Positions 42,021-54,360 of a DNA stretch of 64,000 nt are shown here, piece by piece. The notes beneath the pieces are model-generated. The model had not been told where the DNA came from, did not search any database, and was given only the letters and a program-made list of their open reading frames with translations. The translations under genes were made by a program, and so were the position numbers. Position 1 is the stretch's first letter. Each line of letters starts with the position of its first letter. The stretch comes from Leptasterias polaris (taxonomy: Eukaryota > Echinodermata > Asteroidea > Forcipulatida > Asteriidae): positions 434,001-498,000 of the forward strand of contig JAZGTN010000006.1 in assembly GCA_037783415.1 (NCBI GenBank), read 5' to 3'.

Positions 42021-43004
42021 TTTAGATGATTACTGCTGCTCGTCCCATACAAAAACAATTACTATCCTTTTATCTAACTTCAGTGCTGTGCATTTCTGCA
42101 CTCCAAATCAAGGACTTCTTTTTGTCCTCCCATTGTTTGAACTATATATGCAATGTTCCCATTGTTACACAAAATTGAACCGCCAAACCACCCGATTATC
42201 CCTGCAGGAGTTCACGATTATAGACACGCTGATACACAACTCACACACCGTGGCTTTGCGTGAAGTATACGTGAAGATCCTTCATTCCTCCAACGAGTAA
42301 ACAGCTAGCCCTTCTCAAAACACAGAAAGCAATTTTGTATAAAATCAAGGTTTTAATGGAAGGTAAACAAATTAGCACCATATGGATATTCAAAACTAAT
42401 TTTGTGTAAAGCGAACACATTTTGTTCTAAAAAAAAAAAAATTAATAATAATACTTTCAGATTTGATACATTTCAGAACACTTTCAGTTTTGATACCCAT
42501 TAATTCGCATCGTTATAAAACAAATTGTCCGAAACCTTTACTTCAATTTCATCCCTTTAATTTCGCTCAACCCCGTCGCCCTCACAGAGTATATTGTTCC
42601 ACTGACAACACAGTAAAGCAGAATATATAATAGAGTGATCGAATTGTTCACTTTCATTCAAAACATTAATTAATCCCTACAGGAATGGTTGAAATTGTGG
42701 ATCTTGTCCTCGAGCGACAGTGCGTATCGCTTGCCCGACAGATATTACAGTTCGTGTATGATTTGTATTGCAGCTGCGATATTGCGTTACTTGGGTCCGT
42801 GGGGCTACCAAGATATCTGGTGTTTTTTGTCCACGGGGGAACATTTTGTCTGAAGGGGCCGTAAATGACATTGTATAAGTATCCGAAGAGTTGTGGGGTA
42901 TATTACAACCAGGCACATGTAGCCATAAACTGAACAAGAGTGATAAATACTTGAACTTTATATGGCAGCCATGACCCCGCACTTTTAGTTTTACCTGTCC
43001 ACAG

Positions 43005-43169
43005 AATAGATCGATCCACCAAGCCCCGCCTCCTTACGAGTCGACCAATCACAGCCGCGAAACCCGATCACCATTAGTGCAAAGATCACCAAACGGCTCA
43101 AATGGTGATCAGATTTCGCGGCTGTGATTGGTCAATGAGAAATGGGCGTGGCTTAATGGATCGGTGTAT
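43005..43169. mobile_element. Near-palindromic ~165-bp MITE (CCAATCACAGCCGCGAAA family), copy 1
   Basis: Ends GATCGATCCACCAAGCCCCG and GTGGCTTAATGGATCGGT. The arms pair over almost the whole length: CCAATCACAGCCGCGAAA versus TTTCGCGGCTGTGATTGG. Copies at 50045-50207 and 56980-57143. Confidence 0.88.
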
Positions 43170-43495
43170 TGAATTTAACTTCCCACCAATTGGCGCGGAC
43201 TTGTTATACCGCCCTCTCGTTTTGAACACGTGTGCCATTTCGCGATGACCGTATACGTAGGTCCATCAAACAAACTTGTTTTGACACATTCGTTACTGCT
43301 CCATCTAGATTTACAACAACTTTTTGTCAAACACATCTTAACTGACAATTCAAATATTATCGCAATGGATAATAATCAGGAACAAAAGCTAGCCAGGCTC
43401 GAGAGGCTGGCGAATAAAGTTATATAAAACTTTGTGCGGTTGACTCTCAAGTTGTGTGGTTGTTTTTTGTTGTGGTTTTTTGTGTTTTTGTTGGA

Positions 43496-43512
43496 GGGGG
43501 GGGGGGGGGGGG
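43496..43512. repeat. Poly-G run
   Basis: About 16 G; length uncertain. Confidence 0.75.
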
Positions 43513-44611
43513 TTCAATCCTTGTGCAGAACTTAGATTGTCTATTTCCTAAGTTGACTGAATTGTTGAACAACATCTGAACTTTCCATACGAACTCGGTT
43601 TTTCCGAAATACCGGCGCAAGTAAGGGGGCACATTATTCTTCACGTCCATCTGCCGTGTACCTGATGATCATTGGCCGGAGACACTGGCTGGCGTCCAAA
43701 GTTAAGAATTGCCCTTGCAGGAGTTATAGACTCAAACTCTTCCGGCCTCAGAGAACAATCTTTGCCCTGGCTAATACTAAATGAACCCTATAAAATATAC
43801 ACAATCAATTAGATTTTACTCTTGGGCCCGAGGTGCTGGGTCTCTTGGTCGCCATATTGATCGCATTAATATAAGTCTCTCGCATTCATGTTTTAATTGC
43901 ATTTTTGTTGCGTGCACCACCATGGCTGACCAGAAAACTCATTTAATTTGGCTTGCCGATTTAGAATTCTACAACCGGACAACATCTTCCACCGTATGGT
44001 CATAGTTGTGTTTTGTTTGGCCTAGACATTAATCGATCCAACTTATTGGGTATCAGTTCAACATATGCAGTATAAACATCCTTAAGGCGAGGCATATGGT
44101 CTGGGATCCTTCTCCGTGATATTATTGCAGTTTCATTCTGCTCTGCATCATCTACAATGCAAATGATGTGGGTTAAACAAAAACGCTGGTCGTTTGGAAA
44201 GGTTTGCACATTTTGGCGGCAAAAGTTTGCTGGGCGAGCAGACTACATGAATCATGCATTCACAGGCGGCACGAAAAGGGGACACAGTTGGTATAGTCAG
44301 GTTAGAGCTCGATTTCGCGACCCAGATATAAGAAAAACGTGTTTAAATTTAAAGCTCGGAATTAACGGTTTAGTATACTATAAAACTGCTGTGTTATTGT
44401 AGTAGGTGAATCACGATGTAGCACACTACAAAATCTGAGAAAGCTTTAACGCATAATAGCCATTATTCATCCGCGAATAAAGGGTCAGTTTTTAATTCGA
44501 CTTTGTGGGAAGGGTTCAGCATAGGCTCCCTATATTTTTCAAACTAAAATGAGAGAATTTTCTATAAACCATTTCCAGACAGTTAACTGTAGATTTCCCA
44601 TTTATGTATAA

Positions 44612-44995
44612 TACAGGATTGGTAAGGATATACACCATCATTCCATCATTGTTTATTAAATTTATCGTCTGATACGCACTGATTATGAAGTCGCATTAGA
44701 ACCAGTGTGAAATATTTCACTCTGAAAAGAATTCATATTCGAGAAAACTGTATCTGAAAACTTTTGTTACGCAACAGCAACAGTAACAACTTATAGGCCT
44801 AATTATGTTTATAATGTTTATAGTTATGCTAAAAATTGTGTGTGGTTTTTCACTATAAGTTCTACTGACTCACACAACGGTTTTTTAAAAGCCCAAATTT
44901 TCACAGGTAGGCCTATGTAATTTCATGTGGCCATTGATCACACAAAACATGAAAACTGTCTGTGACTATTTTGTCAACTCTTCCATACCAATCAT
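44612..44995. repeat. ~385-bp interspersed repeat, uninterrupted copy
   Basis: GATTGGTAAGGATATACACC, TCATATTCGAGAAAACTG, CCCAAATTTTCACAGG, GATCACACAAAACATGAA and CTGTGACTATTTTGT. The same order occurs at 56790-57310, where a MITE is inserted. Confidence 0.75.
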
Positions 44996-45007
44996 GTGTA
45001 CTACCTT

Positions 45008-45358
45008 GGCCCAATAAGCTGCTTAAAGCCGGGGGAAACAATTTCTGTTTAGCAAAAATGATCAGGATACCAGTCACAAATTATACACACGACATGCATG
45101 ATAGTTTGGCTGGTAATACGATATATTTATATAGCGCATAATGCATAAGCCTCTATGCGCAACACAAAACATAAAACAATGCAATGAATATAAAAGCAAG
45201 TTACACTAATAAAGATTCAAACAAATGAGTTTTTAAAAGTCCTTTGAAAATGTGAAGAGAGCCAGCTTGGCGAATGTAAAGAGGTAAATCCTATTATGGT
45301 ATGAATAATTGTTGTGTTGAGCTACTTTTTGTGCTTAGCAGCTCTATGAAATTGGGCC
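45008..45358. mobile_element. GGCCCAAT MITE, copy f, with internal insertion
   Basis: Left GGCCCAATAAGCTGCTTAA, right GCAGCTCTATGAAATTGGG; flanks CTT and CTG fit a decayed CTG target. The interior is interrupted from about 45118 to 45300 by GATATATTTATATAGCGC..., a fragment of another repeat. Confidence 0.8.
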
Positions 45359-45392
45359 CTGACATAATTAAGTGCTGTACTATTTATTTATT

Positions 45393-45413
45393 TAAAAAAA
45401 AAAAAAAAAAAAA
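45393..45413. repeat. Poly-A run
   Basis: About 20 A with no nearby retroelement body. Confidence 0.85.
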
Positions 45414-45699
45414 GTTTATACTGAAAAATTATTACATAGGCACCCATAGGATTACACAAGAATGAAGTTACTGCAAGCAGCAGAGGTTTCGGGGAATTGT
45501 TCTGTGTATAGCCTAAAAATATCCAACCCGAGCCACATTTCTTCGCACCTTCAACAGCATAAACCACATTTTGTCAACAATAATTGATAAGGAGACATCT
45601 TATAAATTAAGTATTTCGTTTTGCCAATTAAAAAGGCTACAGTCCACTTTTTTCATGGGCAAGGGACAAAAATAATTACATCTTGTCTGAAGAAAAATG

Positions 45700-45975
45700 G
45701 TGACATTTATTGTGCAGGGCCCAGGCTGTCGTCTACAGTGCCCGGAATAACTCAATGGACAGAAATTCCGGAGACTTTCTGAAAGTAATTATATGGAAAG
45801 GTCCTGCTTCGTCCCATCCCACAGCTACAGGCGGCTCGCATACTGGCACCGCGCGAAGATGGAGGAGCCCCATAGCTTCAAGGAATAGGCCATTGGCATC
45901 TGACGAAAATTGTCAAGTGACAGATTCAGCGTCAGGCCATAAGAAGATGGAATTCATATGAAAAAGATAGAGGAG
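45700..45975 (+). other. GC-richer exon-like stretch of unknown nature
   Basis: Starts after ATTGTGCAG and ends near GAGGAGGTAAAT, with one open frame of 83 codons (AVVYSARNNSMDRNSGDF and on) closed by TGA 45959. Composition differs from the flanks. I recognise no family, and the frame has no ATG at its head. Confidence 0.2.
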
Positions 45976-46217
45976 GTAAATAATGATTATTATTGTACTT
46001 CTGTGCTCTGTTTTTTTTCTTCCCCCTCCCCCAAATTTTATGCAAATTATCGCGTGTTAAGTGATTTAAAATAAAACGGCAGATTTTTAGTAAAAATGGT
46101 TGTTTAGTGAGCACAACACTTACTGAAAAACGAATAAGAATGTGGTAATATTGATTACAAAATTACAAAACAATATTTTGAACTCAGAAAAATGCAAGTA
46201 CGTTATTGTCTGCCGCC

Positions 46218-46241
46218 GGGGGGGGGGGGGGGGGGGGGGGG
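46218..46241. repeat. Poly-G run (~23)
   Basis: The long frame that crosses it depends on the exact run length and is not supported. Confidence 0.85.
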
Positions 46242-47027
46242 TGCTGATCCGCCGTTTTGCCGCTGCCGGCCGATGGGGGATGAGACTTGTGCCGTTTGTT
46301 GTTTTATTACATACAAAATGCAACACGAGTGAACTTTTGCACCAAAGTAAAAGAAAAGTCCATAACTGTTTACGATTCGGTGCCATTACTCGCCAACAGG
46401 ACGGTGGAAATGGAAGGGAAGTTACTAATAGAATTGTTGAGATTCAAAATCTTTTCTGCATCCGCAGCCCCCCACCCCCTCCATCCCCACCCATCATTCC
46501 TGCAGCCCATCCCGTACGCATAGGCTACATGTTCTTGCTAATTGAACCCTCAAATCTTGCCACTTGTAGTGTTTGTCAGTACAGCTGTATGACTCATATA
46601 TTTTTCTGTCTTATCCAACCCTTAATTAATTTTGCAAGAGCTGCGTCCTATTCCGTGTTTTCAGTAATTAATCTTAAGTTCTTGAAACACCTGTCTTGCA
46701 AGTGTTACATTTAACAGCTATGCGAAATCACCTTTCGTAAAGGTTCGGTAACAAGAAACCATGGCCAAAGAGGGCGCTGTTCCATTTTTACTCTTGATTA
46801 ATAACTTTGTTGATATCTTCATCGTTATGATGCTGATATTAGTTATATTGTTGAAAAGACGTTCCTTTACTTTGATTGGACGGTCACCTACCATTAATTA
46901 TAAGTATGATCTCGTTCAGACAGATTATAGAGCCAAGTGACAACTCAGCGCTGTCAAATACAGAGGGAGTGTGTCCACTGTGACCGCAACAGCTTCCCAG
47001 TATGAAAACGAGGCCAGAAATGCAGAA

Positions 47028-47088
47028 ATGGCGACACTCAGACTGCGATGTCTGCTTCTGATTTTAGCCCTGGGAATCACCGTTTACG
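47028..47088 (+). CDS. Probable first coding exon of a secreted or membrane protein (signal peptide), rest of gene not found
   Basis: The ATG at 47028 has G at -3 and G at +4. It opens a 20-codon reading of MATLRLR, a leucine-rich core (CLLLILALG) and ITVY, then a consensus GTAAGT donor at 47089 in phase 1. This is a classic signal-peptide exon. The upstream 100 bp is gene-like and unlike nearby repeats. An overlapping upstream reading frame starts at 47002 (with a second in-frame ATG at 47020), runs in another frame and stops at 47061, so it could dampen translation. I found no convincing next exon before 64000; it may lie beyond the window. The product is unknown. Phase-1 donors after a signal peptide are common in genes for extracellular modular proteins, but that is only suggestive. 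Confidence 0.55.
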
Positions 47089-48089
47089 GTAAGTTATTCG
47101 GATAAAGCTCTTCTTGGTAATTTGGTGGTCGAGTGAGACGTAGAATCGCCAACTATTGTGAATTTTTAGTGTGAATTAGTTGTTGTTTTGTGGATTATTG
47201 GGATGCTTCTCTTGTGTTGTGTTTTCATGTAAAATCCCCATATGTTTGTACACGTTGTTGTCACTGTGTCGCCGCACTTGAGTATAACACACACAGTCAC
47301 CATACCATAGCGCATAGGCCAATCTCGTCATTCCATAGACGGGCTGCCATTTTCGAGGAGCGTTCGTAAATCTTCCTTCCCTACTGTCCTCTCGACCAGA
47401 GGGTTACTAAGCATAGTTGTATTTCCTTCTTCCATGTCGCATTGCTTGTTGTAGTATTACAGACTTGACTAGTAAAATTTGTTGTCTCTGTTGCAATTTC
47501 AAATAATTTTCTCTTTAGTTTTAGTCTTTGTCAGCTTGATTCTTAACTTAATCTTGTCACAAATTGCCTAATAATTGTAAACCAAAACAACCATGACCAT
47601 CTTGAAACATAAGTACACATAAATTATTCCCATTGGCATTAGGAATTGATATAGCTCCATTTTAATACTACTACTAGTACTGGTACTACTACAGTACAAA
47701 CTACAAGTGCCAAATACTTTGGATTCCTTTAGATTCTTGGCCCTACAACTATCTCGGCTCGGAGTGTAAATAGTTAACATGACTTCTTCAAACAAAACCT
47801 GGTTATTTTTGCCCGTAATATTCACACTCATTTTGTAACACTATTAACAGTGGTGAGGACAAGAGGCAAACAATTAATGTTTGACCACATTTTAGAACAT
47901 CATCTAGTGAATAGTTTCCCTGTAATTCTGACCAACTGTACTGACGAGTAGATACTACTATACTGTACTGAGTTTGTCCATCTTCAAGGTTGCTAGTTGG
48001 AACTAGTATTATTCTGTTTTGTTAATATGATTTTCTGTCCAACCAATATAAACCTACATCATAACCTTACTGTCCCAAATCCTTCTACA

Positions 48090-49237
48090 AATGCCAAAAT
48101 GGAGGATTCAGAACGACTGGGTCTGCAGCCGTTACTCGTTAGGCCCAAATAACAAGTTTTTATCACAGGGTCAGGCGTACCAATCTCATCCGAGAAAATT
48201 TTTGGTCTGGAGTGACACTTACATAAAGACCATTGCTTTCAATTCCTCTGTTTCAGCCAAGTTCTGCCTCTATAAATCTCTGGTTCTCCCCATCTTAGAA
48301 TACGGTATGCCAGCATGGCTCCCTCATACATCCCACCAAATTCAGGCCCTTGAACGTGTCCAGAAGCGTGCCACTCGGTTTATTCTTGGTCAGAGGATGG
48401 GTGTGATGTCCTACCCTGATAGACTCGTGGCCCTTAATTGGTCGTCTTTGTCAGTTCGTCGTAATTTTAAAGTGTAAGTTTAATCTTGTTCATTGTGATG
48501 TGGCAGAAACCATTTCTGTCAACCATAGATATCCTGATGTTCTGAACTTCAAACACCTGTACGCCAGAACTGATGCATTACATTTATCGGCTCCTCATCT
48601 TTTCCCCAGACTTTGGTCTGGTTTACCAGAAAACATTTGTAATTCTCTTTTGTTGTTACCTTTCCACAGCTTCCTCAATTCACTTAGATATATTCTGAAT
48701 GCCAATCTCATGAATCAACCTGATTAGTTTTTACGTTTTTATCTGGGTGGGATGGGAAGGGCTTCCTTTCTGTATCTTAATTTTGTTCTTTTCATTTATA
48801 TATTTATCTATATGTTTTTTACTATTTCCTTTGTTTGTATTTAAATTTGTACATATTTATATAATATAAACATACATGTATGTTTAAAAAAAATATTTCT
48901 CTGGGGCGGGAAAGTCGGGCTGGTGTTGGGTTTGGGGTTTTTGCACTCTTTTCTTGCTGTGTATGGCTGGCCGCGGGGTGTTTATTTTTGTGACCCACCC
49001 TCTTAATTGTTGCATTAACTTGTGCAATATTGTATTTATTTATTTTTAGTTATTTATTTTTGCTATTGTTTATTTACCCGATGTTATTATTGCATACTGT
49101 ACACAAAATTAATCTTTATTTATATTTTTGTGTACCCCAGATGCTATTTTTACTGTCCCTCACCCATCTTGGGGTATATTGTCTTGTATTTTGTTATGTA
49201 CTGTTTTTATGGCAAATAAAATAATAATAATAATAAT
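48090..49237 (+). pseudogene. LINE 3' end, plus strand, frameshifted
   Basis: The frame 48091-48477 contains YKSLVLPILEYGMPAWLPH, QALERVQKRATRFI, YPDRLVALNWSSLSVRRNF: the thumb and C-terminal part of a non-LTR reverse transcriptase (Jockey/CR1-like). The reading continues in another frame to 48724 (KFNLVHCDVAETISV, LPENICNSL, FLNSLRYILNANLM), so there is a frameshift near 48462-48475. A 3' UTR follows to a TGGCAAATAAAATAATAATA tail at about 49211-49237. The element is 5'-truncated, and the catalytic polymerase core is absent. Confidence 0.88.
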
Positions 49238-49429
49238 GTACGTGATATTGAAAATGGTATTGGAGGAAGTTTAGGCTACATGCTTGCCAAACTGCCAATT
49301 CTGTTTTGTAAACGGGAAGCCAGAAGATATTTCCCTTTTCAAAGTTATTCCCTGAGACAAAACTGTGTCAAAATTTTCTGTAATTAACAAAATAAGTAAA
49401 TAATCCATACATTACATGCAGGATGCAGA

Positions 49430-49640
49430 GTTTCTCCCTTGACACTGGTCTGCTGGCCAAATGCCAGTAAAAACACACTGAGGACCGGTCGAAGTAGTCC
49501 GGCTGGCAAGTTCAGTGTTGGAAAGCATCGTTATCAATATGAAATATGGACCAGTGGTGAAAAATCTGACAAGCTAACTGGTCCTGCTGACTCCTGCAGG
49601 CCAGTCATTGTAAAGGTTATGGGCAAACCCTGACATGGTA
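49430..49640 (+). other. Unclassified open stretch
   Basis: Open frame TLVCWPNASKNTLRTGRSS through YQYEIWTSGEKSDKLTGP to VIVKVMGKP and TGA. It looks more coding-like than its surroundings, but I do not recognise it; it may be a fragment of a mobile element. Confidence 0.2.
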
Positions 49641-49885
49641 TGTTTGGGGGAAAGTGCTGTTGTACAAGATTTGTGGAGAAGTGGCAGTGTAATGTTGCAG
49701 CCTACAACAATCGCGACTTCTTTTCTAATTTACATGTAAATAAGATACTAATTTCATAGTTGTTATGAGACAAAGTGGCATAATTGGACTTTGTTTTTAG
49801 CTGTGTTTATCCTAGCCCTACTGCCTTTTTCCAAACACTGCATCAAATTATTTGGTCTTTAGTAGTTTGTCTGTTTGTAGGTAGG

Positions 49886-49903
49886 AGTTGGTGGGGGGGG
49901 GGG
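49886..49903. repeat. Short G run
   Basis: TGGTGGGGGGGGGGGG-type run inside unremarkable sequence. Confidence 0.7.
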
Positions 49904-50044
49904 GTTCTGTGCAGAAAGTCTGTAGTAGAAAGATTTGTTTTAATTCAAAAGATCCCTGATTTTGAAAAGACAAATAATTGTATAATTGGTGTCCCTGTAA
50001 AGAAAAGGCTTAGAACTATTTATTTAAGTCTAAACTGTAGAATT

Positions 50045-50207
50045 GACAGATCCATTAAGCCACGCCCATTTCTCATTGACCAATCACAACCGCGAAATCT
50101 GATCACCATTTGAGCCGTTTGGTGATCTTTGCACTAATGTTGATCGGGTTTCGCGGCTGTGATTGGTCAACTCGTAAGGAGGCGGGGCTTAATGGATCGG
50201 TCTATTG
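50045..50207. mobile_element. Near-palindromic MITE, copy 2
   Basis: AGATCCATTAAGCCACGCCC at the left and GGCGGGGCTTAATGGATCGG at the right; opposite orientation to copy 1. Confidence 0.88.
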
Positions 50208-50334
50208 ACAGAGAGCCTGAAGAATAGAAACCCTTAGAGGCCATCAGTTTCTGGTTTCCGCTACCATGGTAAATTATGTTACATGAAAGTGGTATACTGT
50301 GAACAGAGGGTCATACATGTAGATTGGTTTTTGT

Positions 50335-50535
50335 CAATTTAATGCTGATTTATAGGCAAAATTATCAAGAAAGATTCAATAAAAGTCACCTGTGACAGTT
50401 TCAGCCGAAAACTGTGTCTAATTGTTGACAAAAAATTAAAAAACTGTTTGGGTATTTTCATCAAGAATCTATCCATGTTTAGCGAGGAGACAACAGGTAC
50501 CAACTGCAACTCTGGCCATTCGCAAACAGAAACAA
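50335..50535. repeat. Interspersed repeat, reverse relative of 25560-25990
   Basis: ATGCTGATTTATAGG, AATAAAAGTCACCTGTGACA, GTTTCAGCCGAAAACTGTG and GGTACCAACTGCAACTCTGG are complementary to phrases in NWD intron 5. Confidence 0.55.
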
Positions 50536-50986
50536 CTGATTGAGAAATATGAGAAATGAGTTTTAAAGCATGAATCTTTCCTCAGATTTCAATGTTTTGA
50601 GTGGAAAATTATCAAACCCAAATATTACTTCGAAGGAAATCTTTCTGCAGCAGTCCCACTTTTGATGGCCAATTTCTTTTGGAGTATTTACCAATCTATG
50701 ATCCTATAGTACCATGTACCATCTAGAGACCATAGTGCCGGCAAGCTGCTTGTAGTTGAACCCAAATGCCCAATCCTCAGCATCTGGCCATTTCAGTATA
50801 AAATTGCAATTAATGATCAAAAATGGGCAAAATAGAGCCAAAAGCATAGCATAACAGTGAGGGGAGAAGTTACCAGCACGTACACCCTCTACCAAAAGAT
50901 CCTCAGCATCTGGCCTTTAAAGAAAATATTATAAACAGATACAAAATATATAGTACAAAATATATTGAAGGCACAAAAAACACAAT

Positions 50987-51178
50987 TTAAAGGGGTAGCA
51001 GCTCTAAGGTATTCAGATAAGGGATTATTCTTCCTGCGTGGACGTAACTGCTCCAGATTTTCAGCAATTTCTCAGAAACGCTACCACCTTTTGAAATGAA
51101 ATTTTCATTGGTTAGTTTTATTGTGTATGATTAAGACAGTCGAATGGTTCAAAAACCAAAGGTATACTTTGCCTTTAA
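50987..51178. repeat. TTAAAGG-type MITE relative
   Basis: TTAAAGGGG left, GCCTTTAA right; the interior CTTCCTGCGTGGACGTAACT, GCTCCAGATTTTCAGC and GTTAGTTTTATTGT resembles the 51610-51985 copy. Confidence 0.6.
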
Positions 51179-51609
51179 GTACCCTTTATCAGTGGTGAAC
51201 TTCACCTTGCCAATTAGAACGACCTTAGTTATTCGATTAACGGCAACTCCATATGCACCTGACTTTTCCCCCAATGATTCACAGTGAAAAGTGCCATGTC
51301 AGCGGCAAATTGTCATTTTAAGATACCCACAGTGAAACAACAAACTTTTCTTTAGTCATTGCTCATAGCCAAATAAGAATTATTTGTGCACTTTGTCTGT
51401 GGTGAGTTGTTATTTTAATTCCCTTTGTTTACCTACACTGATTGTGATTCAACAGATTGCCTGACCCCCTACAAATGAAAGCATGAATGCCGCCACCATT
51501 GTAACTTAGCGAAGAAACTGTTTTGTGTATGATGTTTTCTGTTTGAGAGTTTTTTAAAAGGGCTTAAAACTTAAAAGGTAGCTATTTATTGTTACATCAT
51601 TTGCAGACA

Positions 51610-51985
51610 TTAAAGGCACAGACTTACACAGTACACGTTTGGTTATGACTCTGAAAATTAATGGCAAGAAGTACAGCAGCTTTGGGTAGTATAATGAATT
51701 TTGAGAAAGTTTTATTTTCGAAGTACTACGGTTATGGAAAAATATATCACTTTTTTATTCCCAAAAATTTGAATCTGAGAAGCGTTTCTGTGCTCAGACT
51801 GTGTATTCCTATGGGGAATATTCTTCCTGCGTGGAAATATTCGCTCCGGTTTTTCGGTGATATCTCAAAAATGCGACCTTTTGAAGTGAAATTTTCACAG
51901 GTTAGTTTTATTGTATGTACCTACATTTATATAGGATTAACACAATCAGTAGGCTCCAATTACCAAACGTATGCAGCACCTTTAA
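51610..51985. repeat. AGGCACTG-like MITE relative
   Basis: TTAAAGGCACAGAC at the left, ACCAAACGTATGCAGCACCT then TTAAA at the right; ATTCTTCCTGCGTGG is shared with 50987-51178, while the termini match the 902 and 54361 copies. The frame at 51661-52167 across it is not a gene. Confidence 0.65.
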
Positions 51986-53639
51986 ACACAAAATGTACTT
52001 CCAAGTTACTAAAAAGTCACTTACATTTTCCCCAAGAATTCAGTCAAATAAGTCTTTTCGTCAGGGGTTATTTAATTTTAAAGAAAAAAGCAATTTTGTA
52101 TTATTGGGAAGCAATGGTCTGGGGACCATCATTTGAACTTGTGAGTTTTAATACAAAGTCTGTTTGACAGCTTAAAATCATCACCTTTTGCTCTAATTTT
52201 TCTGAGCAGTCACGGATGCACAAATGTAAACAGGTCGTTGGAATGATATTTCGTATTAAATCCTACCCCACAAATCCTGACTACTATCATGATTTAGCTA
52301 ACTTGTTTTTCTTCCATTGGTCAAACTTCATGCAACCTCGTTCCCATGCCATAATCATCTTGACCCTTGCTCGATCATAACCCATGGAATGGTGTTTAGT
52401 GTAAAAATATGGCACAGTTTAAAGGGACACGTTGCCTTGGATCGGACGAGTTGGTCTATAAAAAGCGTTTGTTAACCGTTTGTTATAAAGTGCATATGGT
52501 TAGAAAGATGTTTTAAAAGTAGAATACAATGATCCACACAAATATGCCTCGAAATTGCGTGGTTTTCCTTTTACTTTGCGAACTAACACGGTTGGCCATT
52601 TATGGAGTCAAAAATTTGACTCCCATAAATGGCCGACCGTGTTAGTTGACGATGTAAAAGGAAAACCACACAAAACTGTGCAGGATACCAGTCATAGAAG
52701 ATACATATGACATGGATTTTTTTGCTAGTAACCTTAAATCTAGTAAACATAATTTTATTTGTGCTCCAAAAGCATTATGAAAATTTGGCCTTGGTGACAA
52801 CAGATCTTGCAAGCCATTTTTTAGTGTATTCAAACATTATTGGAAACCTTGGGTTCCCACGTACCTCGCATTAACCTGCGAAGAAAACCAATCGCACATT
52901 TAAATGGGTTTCCAACATTCAAATATGTGCGAGAGTTTGCGCAGTCTACTGGAATGGCAACAACATTCTTCTTAATGTTCGTATTGTAGATTGGAAACTG
53001 CTCAACATAAAAATGGCTGTGATTTTCTACAGGTTTTGTTTAAAATAATGTGAACTGATTTTTACGGATAAAGTCGGAGCCTACATTTTAAATGAACATG
53101 TCTTGACTGTTCGTGCAAGTAAGTGCAATTGATACATCGTACATGTAGTTAGTTATGTTTGACCGGTGTCCCAGTAACTAATTCAGATATCTCAAGGTTT
53201 ATTTGTTTCCAAAGAATTTGATTTGAGTCATTAGCTGAGTTGGCCTTTTCCTGCTGCTGATGTTCAGGGCCATTTGGGTGTCCTTGCAAGCCAAAGTGGC
53301 GCCGAACAGCGGGCAGGGCTCTAGCCTAGCCGTATTGATTATCATTGTACTGGAGACATATTGTACCTATCGTGTATGTCAGTGTATGTGTAGTACACGG
53401 AGCACTGGAGCACTACATGTACTTGCCCAGCCCAGAGATTTCTGTCAAGTGGTGCCGAGTGGTACATGTATGGTAATGTTGGGGAAATATTTTATTTATT
53501 TTTGTGTGTGTAAAGCCCCAAGATAGACCATGTCACGTTGTGTACAATACATGTAAGAGTTACCTCAAGCATTCAAGAGCATTTTTTGGCAGGCAACATA
53601 CTACACTGGTCATGTGGGAATTTTAACATTTTGCGTTGA

Positions 53640-53820
53640 AATTACCAGAATTACAACAAATAACAGTTGAACAAGTTTTGAGATGTGCCCCCTTTTTGTC
53701 ATATCAAAAGTTGACCAAAATCGGATACAATCTCCATAAAATATAAGATTTTCTATTATACTTCTATTGAGCTGTGTGCAAATTGTGCCTGCAGGAAGTC
53801 TTTGAGGCCTCACAATTTGA
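53640..53820. repeat. Interspersed repeat, uninterrupted copy
   Basis: ACAAGTTTTGAGATGTGCCC, GAGCTGTGTGCAAATTG and CAGGAAGTCTTTGAGG. The same sequence at 61390-61720 is split by a MITE. Confidence 0.7.
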
Positions 53821-54360
53821 CTGCAGCCATGTTTACCTGTTGTAACAATAATGAGCGCTTTGATCTGTCCTTTGGGTGTGATAAAGGTCTATTTGCATGG
53901 ACAGACACAGGACACATTGTCCTTGATTTTAATGGTACATACATGTATGCAAGTGCATAACATTTACCTGTTGGTTGTCATGTCGTGTAAATGCACACAA
54001 AATGTTCATGCTTGTAATGTTCATGACATTTTAAACGTGTAGTTTGCGGATTGTGTTTCTAATTTTAAAATACGAACATTGACGAAAGGCACAGATACAA
54101 ATGCAAGGGACTACCATCAATCGCATGGGTCACGCTAAGTGCGGAGACTGGTGTTTGACAATTTAAAATGTTGGCAACTTGCCATTTATGGGAAATTGTC
54201 AGTTAAAAATAATAATAAATAAAAACGGCAACAAATAACTATACACAGTACACTTGTAGTTCCGAAGTTGTTCTTCATTGTACATCTACTCTTAATAAAT
54301 TAAATAATTAGTTAATTCAAAAAAATAATTAAAGTAATATTTTTTTTATACCATGAACCT

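Larger units (their letters stand above)
33829..47027. other. Long region without a recognisable gene
   Basis: It begins with the NWD 3' untranslated region, whose end is unclear; AATAAAG at about 40964 and AATAAAG at about 41013 follow an unusually repeat-poor AT-rich stretch and could end a very long 3' UTR, but closer AATAAA motifs exist near 34600. The rest holds SINEs, LINE ends, MITEs and simple repeats. Candidate exon-like frames at 43365-43427 (MDNNQEQKLARLERLANKVI), 43923-44003 and 45710-45961 have no recognised homology. Confidence 0.4.

Noticed and set aside
42677..42982. 101-codon minus-strand frame with a hydrophobic stretch like a signal peptide
   Set aside because: It opens with GTG rather than ATG, the first in-frame Met is after the hydrophobic part, and no acceptor or partner exon was found.
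46142..46714. 190-codon open frame, among the longest non-exonic frames
   Set aside because: It depends on reading through a ~23-G homopolymer, and the rest has no domain, motif or splice support.
51661..52167. 168-codon frame
   Set aside because: It overlaps a TTAAAGG-type MITE and continues into AT-rich DNA; no recognised domain.
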